Positions 54,688 through 63,891 of a DNA stretch of 64,000 bases are shown one piece after another. The stretch is taken from assembly GCA_030849465.1 (NCBI GenBank), contig JARVLF010000006.1, forward strand, positions 62,001 through 126,000, in the 5' to 3' direction. This DNA comes from Moesziomyces globuligerus. Its lineage: Eukaryota; Basidiomycota; Ustilaginomycetes; Ustilaginales; Ustilaginaceae. The translations under genes were made by a program, and so were the position numbers. How positions within the stretch are numbered: position 1 is the first letter of the stretch; every line of letters starts with the position of its first letter. Below the pieces are notes generated by a model that made no database searches, was not told the origin of the DNA, and worked only from the letters and a program-made list of their open reading frames with translations.

Positions 54688-55611
54688 CTAGTTGTACGAG
54701 AGCGGGTAACCGCTCTTGAGTTCGACCTTGTTGCCGGTGAAGCAGCCCTTGATGTTGTGCATCCAGCCGGCGGCGTCGGGGTCGTGGTAGCTGCCGATGC
54801 CTACACCCTTGAGCTTGGTGAAGAGGTTCATGTTGACGTCGACCGAGGTCCACTCGTTGGCGTCGCCAAAGTAGGCCTTGAAGCTGCCGCCGGGACCTTG
54901 GATGACGAGCTCGCGGCCGCACCAGTCGCCAATCATCTGCTTCCAGAGGCCCTGGTTCGAGTAGTAGGTGACTGAGCCAGCCGAGCCGTAGGCCTGCGAG
55001 AGCTGCTGGAGCGGCAGCGCGATGATGGGCGCCGACTTGTCGAATTCGACGCCGCACCAGGTGGTCGTCGCCTCGCCCTTCCAGTTGGGCTGAAAGGCGG
55101 TGGCGGTGAGGTCGAAGCAGTTGCCCCAGGGGCTGTTGGGAGGCGCGGCACCGGCGCTCGACGAAGGCGACGAGCCGGACGAGGCAGAAGAGGAGGCGGC
55201 CGATGCCGAAGCAGAGGCTGTGGCGCTGGCCGAAGCGGAAGCCGAAGCGGAAGCCGAAGCGGAAGCCGAAGCCGAGGCCGAGGCCGAGGAGCCAGACGAG
55301 CTACCGGAGCCGGACGAAGCAGCTGCGCCAGCCGAGGAGTTGCTGGACGAGCCAGCGGAAGACGAAGCATCGGAGTCGGCCGAGGAGCCGGCCGAGGCGC
55401 CAGCGCCTTTCTTGGGCTTGGTGTGGTTGCTAGCGTTGGCGGGGCGCTTCTTGTTCTTGCAGACCTTCCTGCGCTGCGGGGTGTGGGCGACCATGGCGCG
55501 GTTGTGGTCGTAGTGTCGGTTGCTGAGCGACTTGGCCTGGGTCTCCGGGACGTTGAAGCCAAGCGTGCTGAGCACGGCGAGCGAAGCGACGGCAAAGAGG
55601 GTGGAACGCAT
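54688..55611 (-). CDS. Secreted Ser/Ala-repeat protein with barwin-like (double-psi beta-barrel) C-terminal domain
   Basis: A 307-residue protein with a signal peptide (MRSTLFAVASLAVLSTLG). A basic segment (RRKVCKNKKRP) may be processed. Residues 75-165 are almost entirely Ser, Ala and Gly, with a perfect alternation of Ala and Ser for about twenty residues; the underlying DNA is a repeated GCTTCG-type hexamer. The C-terminal 130 residues are folded: FDLTATAFQPNW, TTWCGVEFDKSAPIIALPL, GDWCGRELVIQGPGG, TSVDVNMNLFTKLKG and a final CFTGN. A WCG motif, a second CG strand and VD/LF spacing suggest the barwin/expansin-like double-psi beta-barrel seen in RlpA and plant-defence fungal proteins; this is a fold-level inference. 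Possible roles are wall binding or effector. Confidence 0.75.
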   Translation of the reverse strand: MRSTLFAVASLAVLSTLGFNVPETQAKSLSNRHYDHNRAMVAHTPQRRKVCKNKKRPANASNHTKPKKGAGASAGSSADSDASSSAGSSSNSSAGAAASSGSGSSSGSSASASASASASASASASASASATASASASAASSSASSGSSPSSSAGAAPPNSPWGNCFDLTATAFQPNWKGEATTTWCGVEFDKSAPIIALPLQQLSQAYGSAGSVTYYSNQGLWKQMIGDWCGRELVIQGPGGSFKAYFGDANEWTSVDVNMNLFTKLKGVGIGSYHDPDAAGWMHNIKGCFTGNKVELKSGYPLSYN

Positions 55612-57164
55612 GGTTGTCTATCTAGAGTGAAAAGGGGGTTTAGAGAGCACAGCTGTCTAGGGGTGAAACGAGGTCCTGACCTCGGATTGTCGGAAGAAGG
55701 TGTATGTGGAACCAGCCACTGGGGGAAAAGGAGATGAGAGGAGGGATGGGGGGGGGAAGCCGTCGAAGGCGAAGAGGGAAAGGGTCGGGGGGTATTTGAT
55801 GGTCAAGATGATGGAGGCAAAGGCGCAGGGGTGAGACCAACAGAGGTGTGCGTTTGACAGCCGCCGCGTGTCTCGGAGCCTGTCGAGCATCCATCCACGT
55901 TTCGACTCTTTGGGCTCCAAGCCAGCGTGAACGCCATCAGTCGAGCTAGCGCGCCTTCGGCAAAGCGGCGGAGAGAGGAACCCTCGAATTTCCAAGTCCG
56001 AGCCTCGCCTCCATCGCCCTCTCCGTGGCAAAGGGAAAGGCCGCTCCTCGAACGCGTTGCCAGCGCGACGCCATTCGCCCTCGAGCCTTCATGGTCGACA
56101 TGCTGTACAGCCAGCCGCTTGGCATTGGAAAAGCACAACCCGTCCGCCTCCCGCCCGCCTCGGGTCCGCCTCGGGTCCGCCTCGACGGTGGCCTCGGCGG
56201 CCCAAGCACATCCTGTGCGGTGTTGGCGTAGCATACAAGCTGGGAGTTGCAGGACGCGCCTGGTCCGAGGGTCAGCTGAAGGCGCCTCGTTTTCCCATGG
56301 ATGGCGTCAAAGGGAGTGTACGCCAGCGCTGTACGGATGCATGTTGGCGTCCTCGTTTGTTTCCGAGCGTCTGGAAAGCAGAGACCATTGTTGGCGCCGG
56401 CGGTTCTGCAGCTCGGCGCCCGACGTAGCAACAGCAGCAGGAGCAGCAGGCGACAGCAAACCTCCTCCGTTGCCTCGGCCTGGCGGCTCAGCTTGCTCAG
56501 CTTGCTCAGCTGCAAGTGGTGCATGCGCTTGCCTTGCCATCCAACTCGCCAAGTTTGAGGGGACTCGAGCACGCGCCCTGGTTTCCACGGCCCAATCGGG
56601 CTGATCGAGTATCTACACCCATTTCAGATCCGTCCAACTGAAAAGATCGATGGACGAGGTCTAACACTAACTGTCAAAGAATGAGGAGAACGTGTTAGGC
56701 CGAAGTTGACCAACCAGCGGTGCCAGTTCAGAGCAACGGCCTTTTGAGCTGGCCGAGGGTCGTCTGATGCGTTACAGCGCTCGAGCCAATGGGCAGCCTC
56801 GGCTGGAAATGAGCCGGTGGGCGCTGGGCGTGTGTGTGTGTTGGTCTTGCTCTTCTAGGCCAGTCGAAAGGCGACACCTCATCACAGAAGAACCTCGGCC
56901 CCCACCCAACGCAGCACGGACCCGAGCCAGTCCCTCGTACGCCCTCCTCGAGACCTCTCCTGCCCTCTCACTTCCATCATCAACCTACCTCCGGCCACTT
57001 CTTCTTTCGTGGTCGCTTCTCGGCAGAACCCAGAATCTCCCGCCAGCATCTCAACACGCCCGCTTCATTGCCTGCTTGCCCTTTGACAAATCGCGCCATC
57101 TTCTCGCTCTCCGTCCCACAAAAAGAACTCGCTTGCATCGTTTCGAGTAGCTTCCGTTTCAACC
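55612..57164. other. Intergenic region, 1.55 kb
   Basis: Divergent between the secreted protein and Tudor-SN. No frame with coding character. Short direct repeats occur: gcctcgggtcc twice near 56157-56180 and agcttgctc twice near 56488-56508. The 3' 200 bases are CT-rich, fitting a Tudor-SN leader. Confidence 0.55.
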
Positions 57165-60100
57165 ATGTCGTCGTTCGCAGCAGCATCAGCAGCCTCCGCA
57201 GCATCAACCCCCGCCACAGGCGCTCCTCCGCCCTCCGCCAACGCACCTGGCGCTCCGGGTGCTACGACTCCAGCCGCCCCGCTCGTACCAGCCCTCAAGA
57301 GCGCCATCGTCCGCAGCGTCCTCTCCGGCGATACCATCGTCATCCGTCCCAAAGGCGTCAACATCCCCGGCAAGGAGGAGACCGTCCACATCGCCGGCAT
57401 CGCTGCTCCCAGGCTCGGCTCGCGCGAGCGCGACGACGAGCCCCAGGCCTTCCCTTCCCGCGAGTACCTCCGCCTGCTCACCGTCGGCCGCGAGATCCGC
57501 TATCGCATCGAGTACACCGTTCCCGCTCCCGCAGCAGTCCCCGGCAGCACCGTCGCCCAGCCGCGCCAGTTCGCCCACGTCTTCCTCCCGCCCAAGGCTC
57601 CCGGCCTCCCGGACACCAACGTCGCCCACGAGATCCTCGCTGCCGGCTGGGCAAAGGTCCACGACTCGGTCGCACGTCGCGCAGACGACGTCGACGAGGG
57701 CAGCTGGAAGCAAACGCTCCGCGCCGTTCAGGACGAAGCCGTCGCCGCAGCCGTCGGCCTTTGGGGCCCCGACGATCTGCTCAAGGTCCACCACTCGATG
57801 CCCGAGGACACCGCCGCCTTCCTCGCAGAGTGGAAGGGCAAGCCCATCGAATCCATCGTCGAACAGGTGCGTGACGGCAGCATGCTGCGTGTCCGCCTCC
57901 TCCTCTCCTCGACCCACCAGCAGATGATCAACCTCAGCCTCGCCGGCATCAAGGCCCCGCGCGTCGCCGGCGGTGGAGGCGCGAGCCCCACCGATGCCAG
58001 CGAGCCGTTTGGCGACGAGGCCAAGTTCTTTGTCGAAAGCCGCCTCCTCCAGCGCAACATCAAGGTCTCCCTCCTCTCGGTCCCGCAGCCCGTCACCGCA
58101 CCTACGCCGTTTGCTACCACCGCCTCGGCGGCGCCTGCACCCGCACAGCCGTCGGCGAGCGTGCTCGTCGGTCTGGCCATGCATCCGGTCGGCGACATCG
58201 CACAGTTCCTGCTCGCAGCGGGTCTGGCGCGATGCGTCGACTGGCACGCCGGCATGCTCGCCGCCAACGGCGGCATGGAAAAGTACCGCCAGGCCGAGCG
58301 CGGGGCCAAGGAGAAGCGCCTCAACCTGTGGCAGTCGTACTCGGCGCCTGCGTCGGCTTCGACCGCGCTGGCGAGCCAGCCCGTTGCCGACCGCACGTTT
58401 GACGCCGTCGTCACGCGCATCATCTCGGGCGACACGATCCAGGTCCGCAAGCAGGCCGACGGCAAGCTCGGGCCCGAGCGCCGCATCCAGTTCTCCTCGC
58501 TCCGCCAGCCTCAGGCCAAGGACGCAAAGCAGGCCGGCTACGCTGCAGAGGCGCGCGAGTTCCTGCGCAAGCGGCTCGTCGGCAAGACGGTCGCCGTCCA
58601 GATGGACTACATCAAGCCCCGCGACGGCGACTTTGACGAGCGCGAGTACGCCACGGTCAAGCAGGGCAGCAAGGACGCCGACATTGGCATGCTGCTCATC
58701 TCCAAGGGTCTCGCCACCGTTCAGAGGCATCGGAGGGATGACGAGGACCGCTCGCCAGAGTTCGACCGTCTCATGGAGGCCGAGGCCAAGGCGATCTCGG
58801 AGGCCAAAGGCATCCACTCGGGCAAGGAGCTGCCCGCGCCCCGCATGGGCGATGCGTCCGAAACCGCCAACAAGGCAAACACCTTCCTCCCCGGCCTCAA
58901 GCGCGCAGGCAGGGTCGCCGCCGTGGTCGACTTTGTAGCCTCGGCGTCGAGGTTCAAGCTCATTGTGCCGCGCGAAAACGTGAGGTTGACCTTTGTCCTC
59001 GCGGGGATCCGCGCGCCCAAGACGGCGCGCAATGCTTCGGAGAAGGACGAGCCGTTCGGAAGGGAGGGTCTCGACTTTTCGACCATGCGCGCGCTTCAGA
59101 GGGATGTCGAGATCGAGGTGTTCAGCACCGACAAGGTCGGAGGATTCATCGGTGCGCTCTATCTCAACAAGACCGACAACCTGGCCATTTCGCTCGTCGA
59201 CAGTGGCCTCGCAACGGTGCACGGATACAGCGCCGAGTCGACGCCGTTCTATAGGCAGCTCGTCGATGCCGAGGAGCGCGCCAAGAAGAGCCAGCTCGGT
59301 GTCTGGCAGGGCTACGATGCGGCTGCTGAGGAGGCGCAGTACGCCGAGGCCGAGGCTGCTTCGCCTGTTGCACCGCCTCGTAGCGGTGGACCTGCGTGGG
59401 GCGGTGCCAGCAACGGCCGTGCCGCTGGCCCTGCTGCGGCTGCAGCGCCTGCTCCGGCGAGAACCGAATACGTGGACTGCATCATCTCGGATGTCCGCGG
59501 CTCGTCGGCTGCCGACGATGCATTCGGCTTCAGCATCCAGGTGCTCAACGACCAGACTCAGCAGCTCGAGGCGCTGATGGAGGAGTTTTCGCTCCACCAC
59601 AAGTCTGCCACCGCTGCCGCTCCGAGCTCCTTCATCCCGCGTGCCGGCGATCTCGTCTCGGCCAAGTTCAGCGCGGATGGCTTGTGGTATCGTGCGCAGA
59701 TCCGGAAGGTGTCTCCTGGGCTCAAGGAGGCGCAGGTTTCATTCATCGACTATGGCAACCAGGAGAGCGTCAAGTTCAAAGACCTCCGACCGCTGGATGC
59801 GGCGCGATTCGGACGCGCCAAGCTGCCGCCGCAGGCGCGCGAGGCGAGGCTCTCGTTCGTCCGACTGTACGATGGTAAGCAGGCCGAATACGTCGACGAG
59901 GCGATCGATCGCTTCAGGCAGATCGCAGCCGAGGGCAGCAAGATGATCGCCAACATCGACTACACCGAACCGGGCACCAACACGGTTCACGTCAGCCTGT
60001 ACGAACCAGAGGCTCCCGAGATCGGCAAGAGCCCAGAGAAGGGCTGCGTCAACTACGAGCTCGCCAGGGAAGGCTATGCGTTGTTGGACGACAAGGTGCG

Positions 60101-60209
60101 CTACTGGAAGAGCTATCCGGCTATGACCAAGGCGCTCAGGGATGGCCTCGAAGAAGCTAGGAACCGCCACAGGGGCTGCTTCGAGTATGGAGACCCGACC
60201 GAGGACTAG
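57165..60209 (+). CDS. Tudor-SN (SND1/p100) nuclease-like protein
   Basis: A 1,014-residue intronless protein. Four staphylococcal-nuclease-like OB folds start near residues 43 (AIVRSVLSGDTIVIRP), 225 (IVEQVRDGSMLRVRL), 408 (AVVTRIISGDTIQVRK) and 577 (GRVAAVVDFVASASRF), followed by a Tudor domain around residues 824-885 (GDLVSAKFSADGLWYRAQI, then VSFIDYGNQESV) and a partial fifth SN. This order is that of Tudor-SN in animals, plants and fungi, a cytosolic RNA-binding protein of stress granules and mRNA stability. The Tudor aromatic cage residues Trp, Tyr and Tyr are visible in WYRAQI and DYGNQ. A 40-residue Ala/Pro-rich head precedes SN1. The minus-strand frame 57204-59600 is a shadow. Confidence 0.95.
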   Translation: MSSFAAASAASAASTPATGAPPPSANAPGAPGATTPAAPLVPALKSAIVRSVLSGDTIVIRPKGVNIPGKEETVHIAGIAAPRLGSRERDDEPQAFPSREYLRLLTVGREIRYRIEYTVPAPAAVPGSTVAQPRQFAHVFLPPKAPGLPDTNVAHEILAAGWAKVHDSVARRADDVDEGSWKQTLRAVQDEAVAAAVGLWGPDDLLKVHHSMPEDTAAFLAEWKGKPIESIVEQVRDGSMLRVRLLLSSTHQQMINLSLAGIKAPRVAGGGGASPTDASEPFGDEAKFFVESRLLQRNIKVSLLSVPQPVTAPTPFATTASAAPAPAQPSASVLVGLAMHPVGDIAQFLLAAGLARCVDWHAGMLAANGGMEKYRQAERGAKEKRLNLWQSYSAPASASTALASQPVADRTFDAVVTRIISGDTIQVRKQADGKLGPERRIQFSSLRQPQAKDAKQAGYAAEAREFLRKRLVGKTVAVQMDYIKPRDGDFDEREYATVKQGSKDADIGMLLISKGLATVQRHRRDDEDRSPEFDRLMEAEAKAISEAKGIHSGKELPAPRMGDASETANKANTFLPGLKRAGRVAAVVDFVASASRFKLIVPRENVRLTFVLAGIRAPKTARNASEKDEPFGREGLDFSTMRALQRDVEIEVFSTDKVGGFIGALYLNKTDNLAISLVDSGLATVHGYSAESTPFYRQLVDAEERAKKSQLGVWQGYDAAAEEAQYAEAEAASPVAPPRSGGPAWGGASNGRAAGPAAAAAPAPARTEYVDCIISDVRGSSAADDAFGFSIQVLNDQTQQLEALMEEFSLHHKSATAAAPSSFIPRAGDLVSAKFSADGLWYRAQIRKVSPGLKEAQVSFIDYGNQESVKFKDLRPLDAARFGRAKLPPQAREARLSFVRLYDGKQAEYVDEAIDRFRQIAAEGSKMIANIDYTEPGTNTVHVSLYEPEAPEIGKSPEKGCVNYELAREGYALLDDKVRYWKSYPAMTKALRDGLEEARNRHRGCFEYGDPTED

Positions 60210-60944
60210 ACCCCGCACTTCACGAAGCCATCACAGTCGTCAAGGACACTTGTGCGGTCGAGAATCGGATCGACACTGGGAAAGGAGGTGTTTACCAGCG
60301 ACCGCGGGGGAGGAGGTTGGACTCGGAGTTGATGCGAACCCTCTCTTCGCCCTCTTAACCCACCTCTTTGTCGACGTCGACCTCGAAATTCATCGCCGAC
60401 ATGCTGCTGTTTCCGAACTGCGCTGACGCGCCACCTCTACCCGAAACGTCTTTGGCTCGAATGGATTGCGGGAATCTTGCGTACCTTTTCGTGGATGAGA
60501 TGTTTGAGTGGATATCCGTAGACCGGGCGGACGTGGTAGAGCTTACAGAGCAAGGGGTCTTGCGACGAGGTGATCGTGGGCTACTGCGGGAGAGCGGGGT
60601 GGACTGGGTTCCCGTGTGGCGTGAAGGGGATCCTCTCGATGCGAGAGGGATCGATGAAAGCTCACCGCTAACAGTAGAAGACACAGCCACTCGGCGCTGC
60701 GCAACAAGTCGTCGAAGCGGGCTCACGTTCTCGAACACTTGTTCTCGTCCGAGGCTGGATGATGCACTTTCAAGGAGAAGGAGGGGCTAGACATTGCACG
60801 TAGTCATGCGCTAAGCTGTACACTTGCCCCCTGGGGTCGGCACTACATTCACAACGGCGGCTGCAGACGGTGAGGCTCTGGACTGCATCTCTTTCCTTTC
60901 TAGCGTTCTTTCCTCCGTCTCTTGTCGACGGTATATCTGTATAT
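60210..60944. other. Convergent intergenic region, 735 bases
   Basis: Between the 3' ends of Tudor-SN and the GFA-type gene. Frames here are short and Ser/Arg-rich; I see no gene. Confidence 0.5.
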
Positions 60945-61623
60945 CTAGGAAGGGGGACCGTCGGTGGAGGGGACGCCGTCGATGAGGGGCTCCCAGCTCT
61001 TCTGGTTGCGGGTAAAGATCTGGAGCGAGGGCTGCTCGATCTGGCTGCCCCAGCCATCGGACTTTGCGAAGACGCCCATCTTGATGATGGCGAGGCCCTC
61101 GCGCGCGAGGCTGACCGTCTGGATGGGCGAGCCGCACTCGGGGCAGAAGCGACGCAGCGAGGTACCTCCACTGGTCGTCGTCGTGTCCTTAACTACCCAA
61201 ACCCCACACCACCACAACGCACAACGCACAACGCACAACTGTATCAGCATACGGATCAAGCTTGAAAAGAAGCGCAGAGCGAAGCGTGATGGACTTACAG
61301 GCTTTGGTCTCGCCAGTGACCTCGACGTGTTCGTCAGGCAGCAGCGCTACGAGCGAATAGGCTGTGGGAAGGAACAGAGTCAATGCCTTGCTCATGAAAA
61401 AGAGCGTGGATGGGGAGGGTGCTTACGTGAACCAGCGGTCTGTTGACAGTTGCTACATTTACACGATGCCAAAGACGCAACATGTTCAGTACGATACAAG
61501 GCCGGTGTGCGAGGCAAGGGTTGGGACTTACGTGCATCTGCAAACCACAGGCTTGAGCGGCAGGCCCGAGTCCTTGATGGTGACTTGCACCTTTCCGCAC
61601 AGACAGCTTCCGTTCAGTGGCAT
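60945..61623 (-). CDS. GFA/CENP-V-type zinc protein, four exons
   Basis: Exons 61623-61532, 61452-61427, 61361-61299 and 61192-60945, giving 142 residues. Donors GTAAGT or GTAAGC, acceptors TAG or CAG. The joined protein reads MPLNGSCLCGKVQ, then CRC-TNCQQTAGSPYSL, then FCPECGSPI, which are the three cysteine clusters of the GFA fold (Cys-x-Cys-Gly, Cys-Arg-Cys-x2-Cys, Cys-x2-Cys-Gly) that bind two zinc ions. Members include bacterial glutathione-dependent formaldehyde-activating enzymes, whose catalytic role has been disputed, and CENP-V. The last exon ends in GDQ-less GVPSTDGPPS. Exon 2 is 26 nt but carries an essential zinc Cys. Intron 3 contains a four-copy 7-nt repeat. Confidence 0.85.
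61213..61240 (+). repeat. 7-nt tandem repeat inside a GFA intron
   Basis: Units of CACAACG at 61213-61219, 61220-61226 and 61227-61233, then CACAACT. It lies in the third intron of the GFA gene. Confidence 0.85.
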
Positions 61624-61874
61624 CTTGATTTGTTCGTTTCCGGCTGAGATGATGGTGTGGTAGAGGCTTCCCTCACCCCAATGGTCGGAGGGTTTTTGAT
61701 GTCGTCCGACACCCCAAGGCCACCTGATGGTACGCACAGACCACGACGAGGGCGAGCCAGAGGCGTGTGTCACGAGCGTCGAGCGGGTAAACTACGTCGC
61801 AATATCGCTGACAGCACGACCGAAGCCAGAGCCGTACGTATATGTATGCAAAAAGGGGCCGGGAAGACAAAGAC

Positions 61875-61977
61875 GTGGGAGAGGCTTAGTGGTTTGGCGT
61901 GAGATTGCAATGTGTCTTCAACTGGAGAGCAGCGCCTTAATATCTTGAGGTCGTGGGTTCGATTCCCACCTTCCACT
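61875..61977 (+). tRNA. tRNA-Cys (anticodon GCA) with a 31-nt intron, candidate
   Basis: The acceptor stem pairs GTGGGAG (61875-61881) with CTTCCAC (61970-61976), seven pairs with one G-T; discriminator T fits tRNA-Cys. The T arm GTGGG-TTCGATT-CCCAC is perfect (B box 61956-61966). D arm GCT-loop with AGTGG-GGC. Anticodon loop TTGCAAT has GCA at 61907-61909; an intron 61911-61941 follows position 37 and TCTTG closes the stem with two wobble pairs. The variable loop AGGTC is typical of tRNA-Cys. Position 8 is A rather than the usual U and the anticodon stem is weak, so a degenerate copy is possible. TTTTT (61979-61983) follows as Pol III terminator. Mature length 72. Confidence 0.7.
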
Positions 61978-61978
61978 C

Positions 61979-61983
61979 TTTTT
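61979..61983 (+). terminator. Pol III terminator of the tRNA-Cys candidate
   Basis: Five T directly after the discriminator base plus one nucleotide, followed by a second T run. Confidence 0.7.
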
Positions 61984-63043
61984 GCTTTTTTTCCAAGCCA
62001 ACATCATCTCCGTCGCAGCACCAAGACGTTTTGTGATTCGTGTCTGTCATCGAAAGCCTACTCTTTCCGGATGTTCGCAGTGTGTGGGATGTGGTCTTCG
62101 TTGATCGCATATCAAGGTTCGGTGCGGGGGCTAGTCAGGCACGCAGGATGAGCAGCGAGTGTGCGCGTAGGGTGCAGATGTATTTTCCAACCCTTGCCCG
62201 CCTAGGCTTTAGCGAGGTGTGAAAGCGGACCCTCGCCCTCCTCATCGTCAACTTGGCGAATGTTCCCATGGCCTGCACGATGTGGTTTTTTTTTGGTGCC
62301 TGTGCAACCTCGCAGCTGCAAGGCCCAAGCTGTCGAGGGCGATTTGGAGCCCCGCCGCCGGTTCGCCCCTTGTCCCTACCAGCTCATCGCTACATTCCCA
62401 CTTCATGCCATCCGCGACCAACGCTCGCACCCCTTCAGCCGCAGTCATGCGCCATTGAGCTCTATGCAACGCTTTGATTGTCACAGTCAAATTGAGGTAC
62501 GGCGCAGAATAGCAAATTGTGGGTGGAAGAGAGCGCATGTGTGGGGGAGAAGTGAGGGCAGCACATGCGGGTTGAGCGAGGGGGAATCGGAGGAATGCAT
62601 AGGAAATCCCCCAGGAAATCCCGTTTGACTTCGCCTCCCCGGTCTGGGGAGCCGCCGAGGCCGTTGCGGTGGATTTGGGCAATTTGGGCAATTTGGGCGA
62701 TTTGGGCAGGTTGGCTGCTGCTGCTGCGCGCGTGATTTCATGTTTGGCCCGCTTGGGCGGCTGAGAGGCCCTGATCATCGTCTGGTGCGTCGTGCCCGAA
62801 TTCGGCCTCCGCCCATCCATCGTGCCTTGCCTTTGGCTTTCCAGCCCTTTTTTGGCTCTCCGCCACTCGCTCCCCTCCTCGCCCTTCTTCCTTCACACTC
62901 TCTCTTGTCGACATCATCGCATCATCCACCAACACCGTCTCCACCACCTTTGCTTTTGCGCCTCGAGGCCATACCGTCCGGATTGGCTTTTCATCGTCCG
63001 CATACCGCATCCCGACGACCACGCTTCGGATCGAAAAGTCACG
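61984..63043. other. Intergenic region with a 9-nt tandem repeat and poly-T run
   Basis: No gene with coding character between the tRNA and the GPI-type protein. It includes nine T at 62286-62294, a 9-nt repeat at 62673-62708 and a long CT-rich leader (about 62830-62950). Confidence 0.55.
62673..62708 (+). repeat. 9-nt tandem repeat, four copies
   Basis: Units of ATTTGGGCA with one G variant at 62673-62681, 62682-62690, 62691-62699 and 62700-62708, in the promoter of the following gene. Confidence 0.9.
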
Positions 63044-63640
63044 ATGAGGATCACCGCGCTGCGCTGCCTGGCGCTGGGCCTGTTGGTGGTTGGAGCTGCG
63101 GCGCAGTTGCAGCCGGACTCGGTGGCGCAACCGTTTGAGCGATCCCTCGACTCTCTCGATTCGGCGCTGCTATCGGAGCGCGCGTTGCTCGAAGCACGTC
63201 AGGCGCCGAATGCTACCACGACGTCGTCTGCGCCCGCTTCCACCGCCTCGGGCTCCGCACCCGACGGAGGCGAGGCGACCATCACCGAGGCGACGTGCTC
63301 GATGACCAACCACCTCGCAGTCAACCAGCAGGCCTCGTGGGGCAACGGCTTTGTCAACACATGCTGCGGCTTCGCCGACGGCTCCCAGTGCTGGTACCGA
63401 AGACAGGAGGACGTCTCGCCCCAGCAGGAATGCGACATCCCCTCGTGCGCTGACCTCGAGAGCGAGGACAAGAGCAGGATGATCGGCTTCGTCCCGCTCA
63501 ATTCCACCAACGGCAGTGGCAAGTACGGCAACATCTTCCTCAGCCTCGGAATGCTCTCCCCCGCCATGATCCACCTCCCCGCCATCGGTCTCGTCACCAT
63601 CGCCGCGCTCACAGCCATGGCTTTCACCACCGTCCTATAG
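63044..63640 (+). CDS. Secreted protein, probably GPI-anchored, with a Cys-rich core
   Basis: The ATG at 63044 gives 198 residues, starting with a signal peptide (LRCLALGLLVVGAAA). The frame upstream to 62792 is treated as 5' UTR. A helical Leu/Glu segment follows, then a Ser/Thr/Ala stretch with N-glycosylation sites (NATT), then a compact Cys region: EATCSMTNHLAV, NTCCGFADGSQCWYRRQ, QECDIPSCADL, giving six cysteines. The C-terminus is a hydrophobic tail (LVTIAALTAMAFTTVL) preceded by Ser/Gly/Asn-rich NSTNGSGKYG, typical of a GPI-anchor signal. Family unknown; a surface protein role is inferred. A run of 13 C lies in the 3' UTR at 63713-63725. Confidence 0.75.
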   Translation: MRITALRCLALGLLVVGAAAQLQPDSVAQPFERSLDSLDSALLSERALLEARQAPNATTTSSAPASTASGSAPDGGEATITEATCSMTNHLAVNQQASWGNGFVNTCCGFADGSQCWYRRQEDVSPQQECDIPSCADLESEDKSRMIGFVPLNSTNGSGKYGNIFLSLGMLSPAMIHLPAIGLVTIAALTAMAFTTVL

Positions 63641-63891
63641 TCCCGTTCTTGCCCCTTTTCGGACCGCCCGCGATAGGGCTCGGGACGACCATCTTTCTCT
63701 CCTTTCTTGGAACCCCCCCCCCCCCAACATTCTTTGCTCTTGGAACACTCACTTGGCCCCCCTTCTTTGGCCGCTCTCCATTCCCCTCGGACGGTCTATT
63801 TGTACTCTTACTGCTCTGTCTCCCCTGTTGTGCAATACGGAACTCGCTCGCTTTCGGCTTGGCGACTGTGTGGCATTGCGGTGTGGCGGGG

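Noticed and set aside
57204..59600. 798-codon open frame on the minus strand
   Set aside because: Antisense to Tudor-SN, with no domain character.
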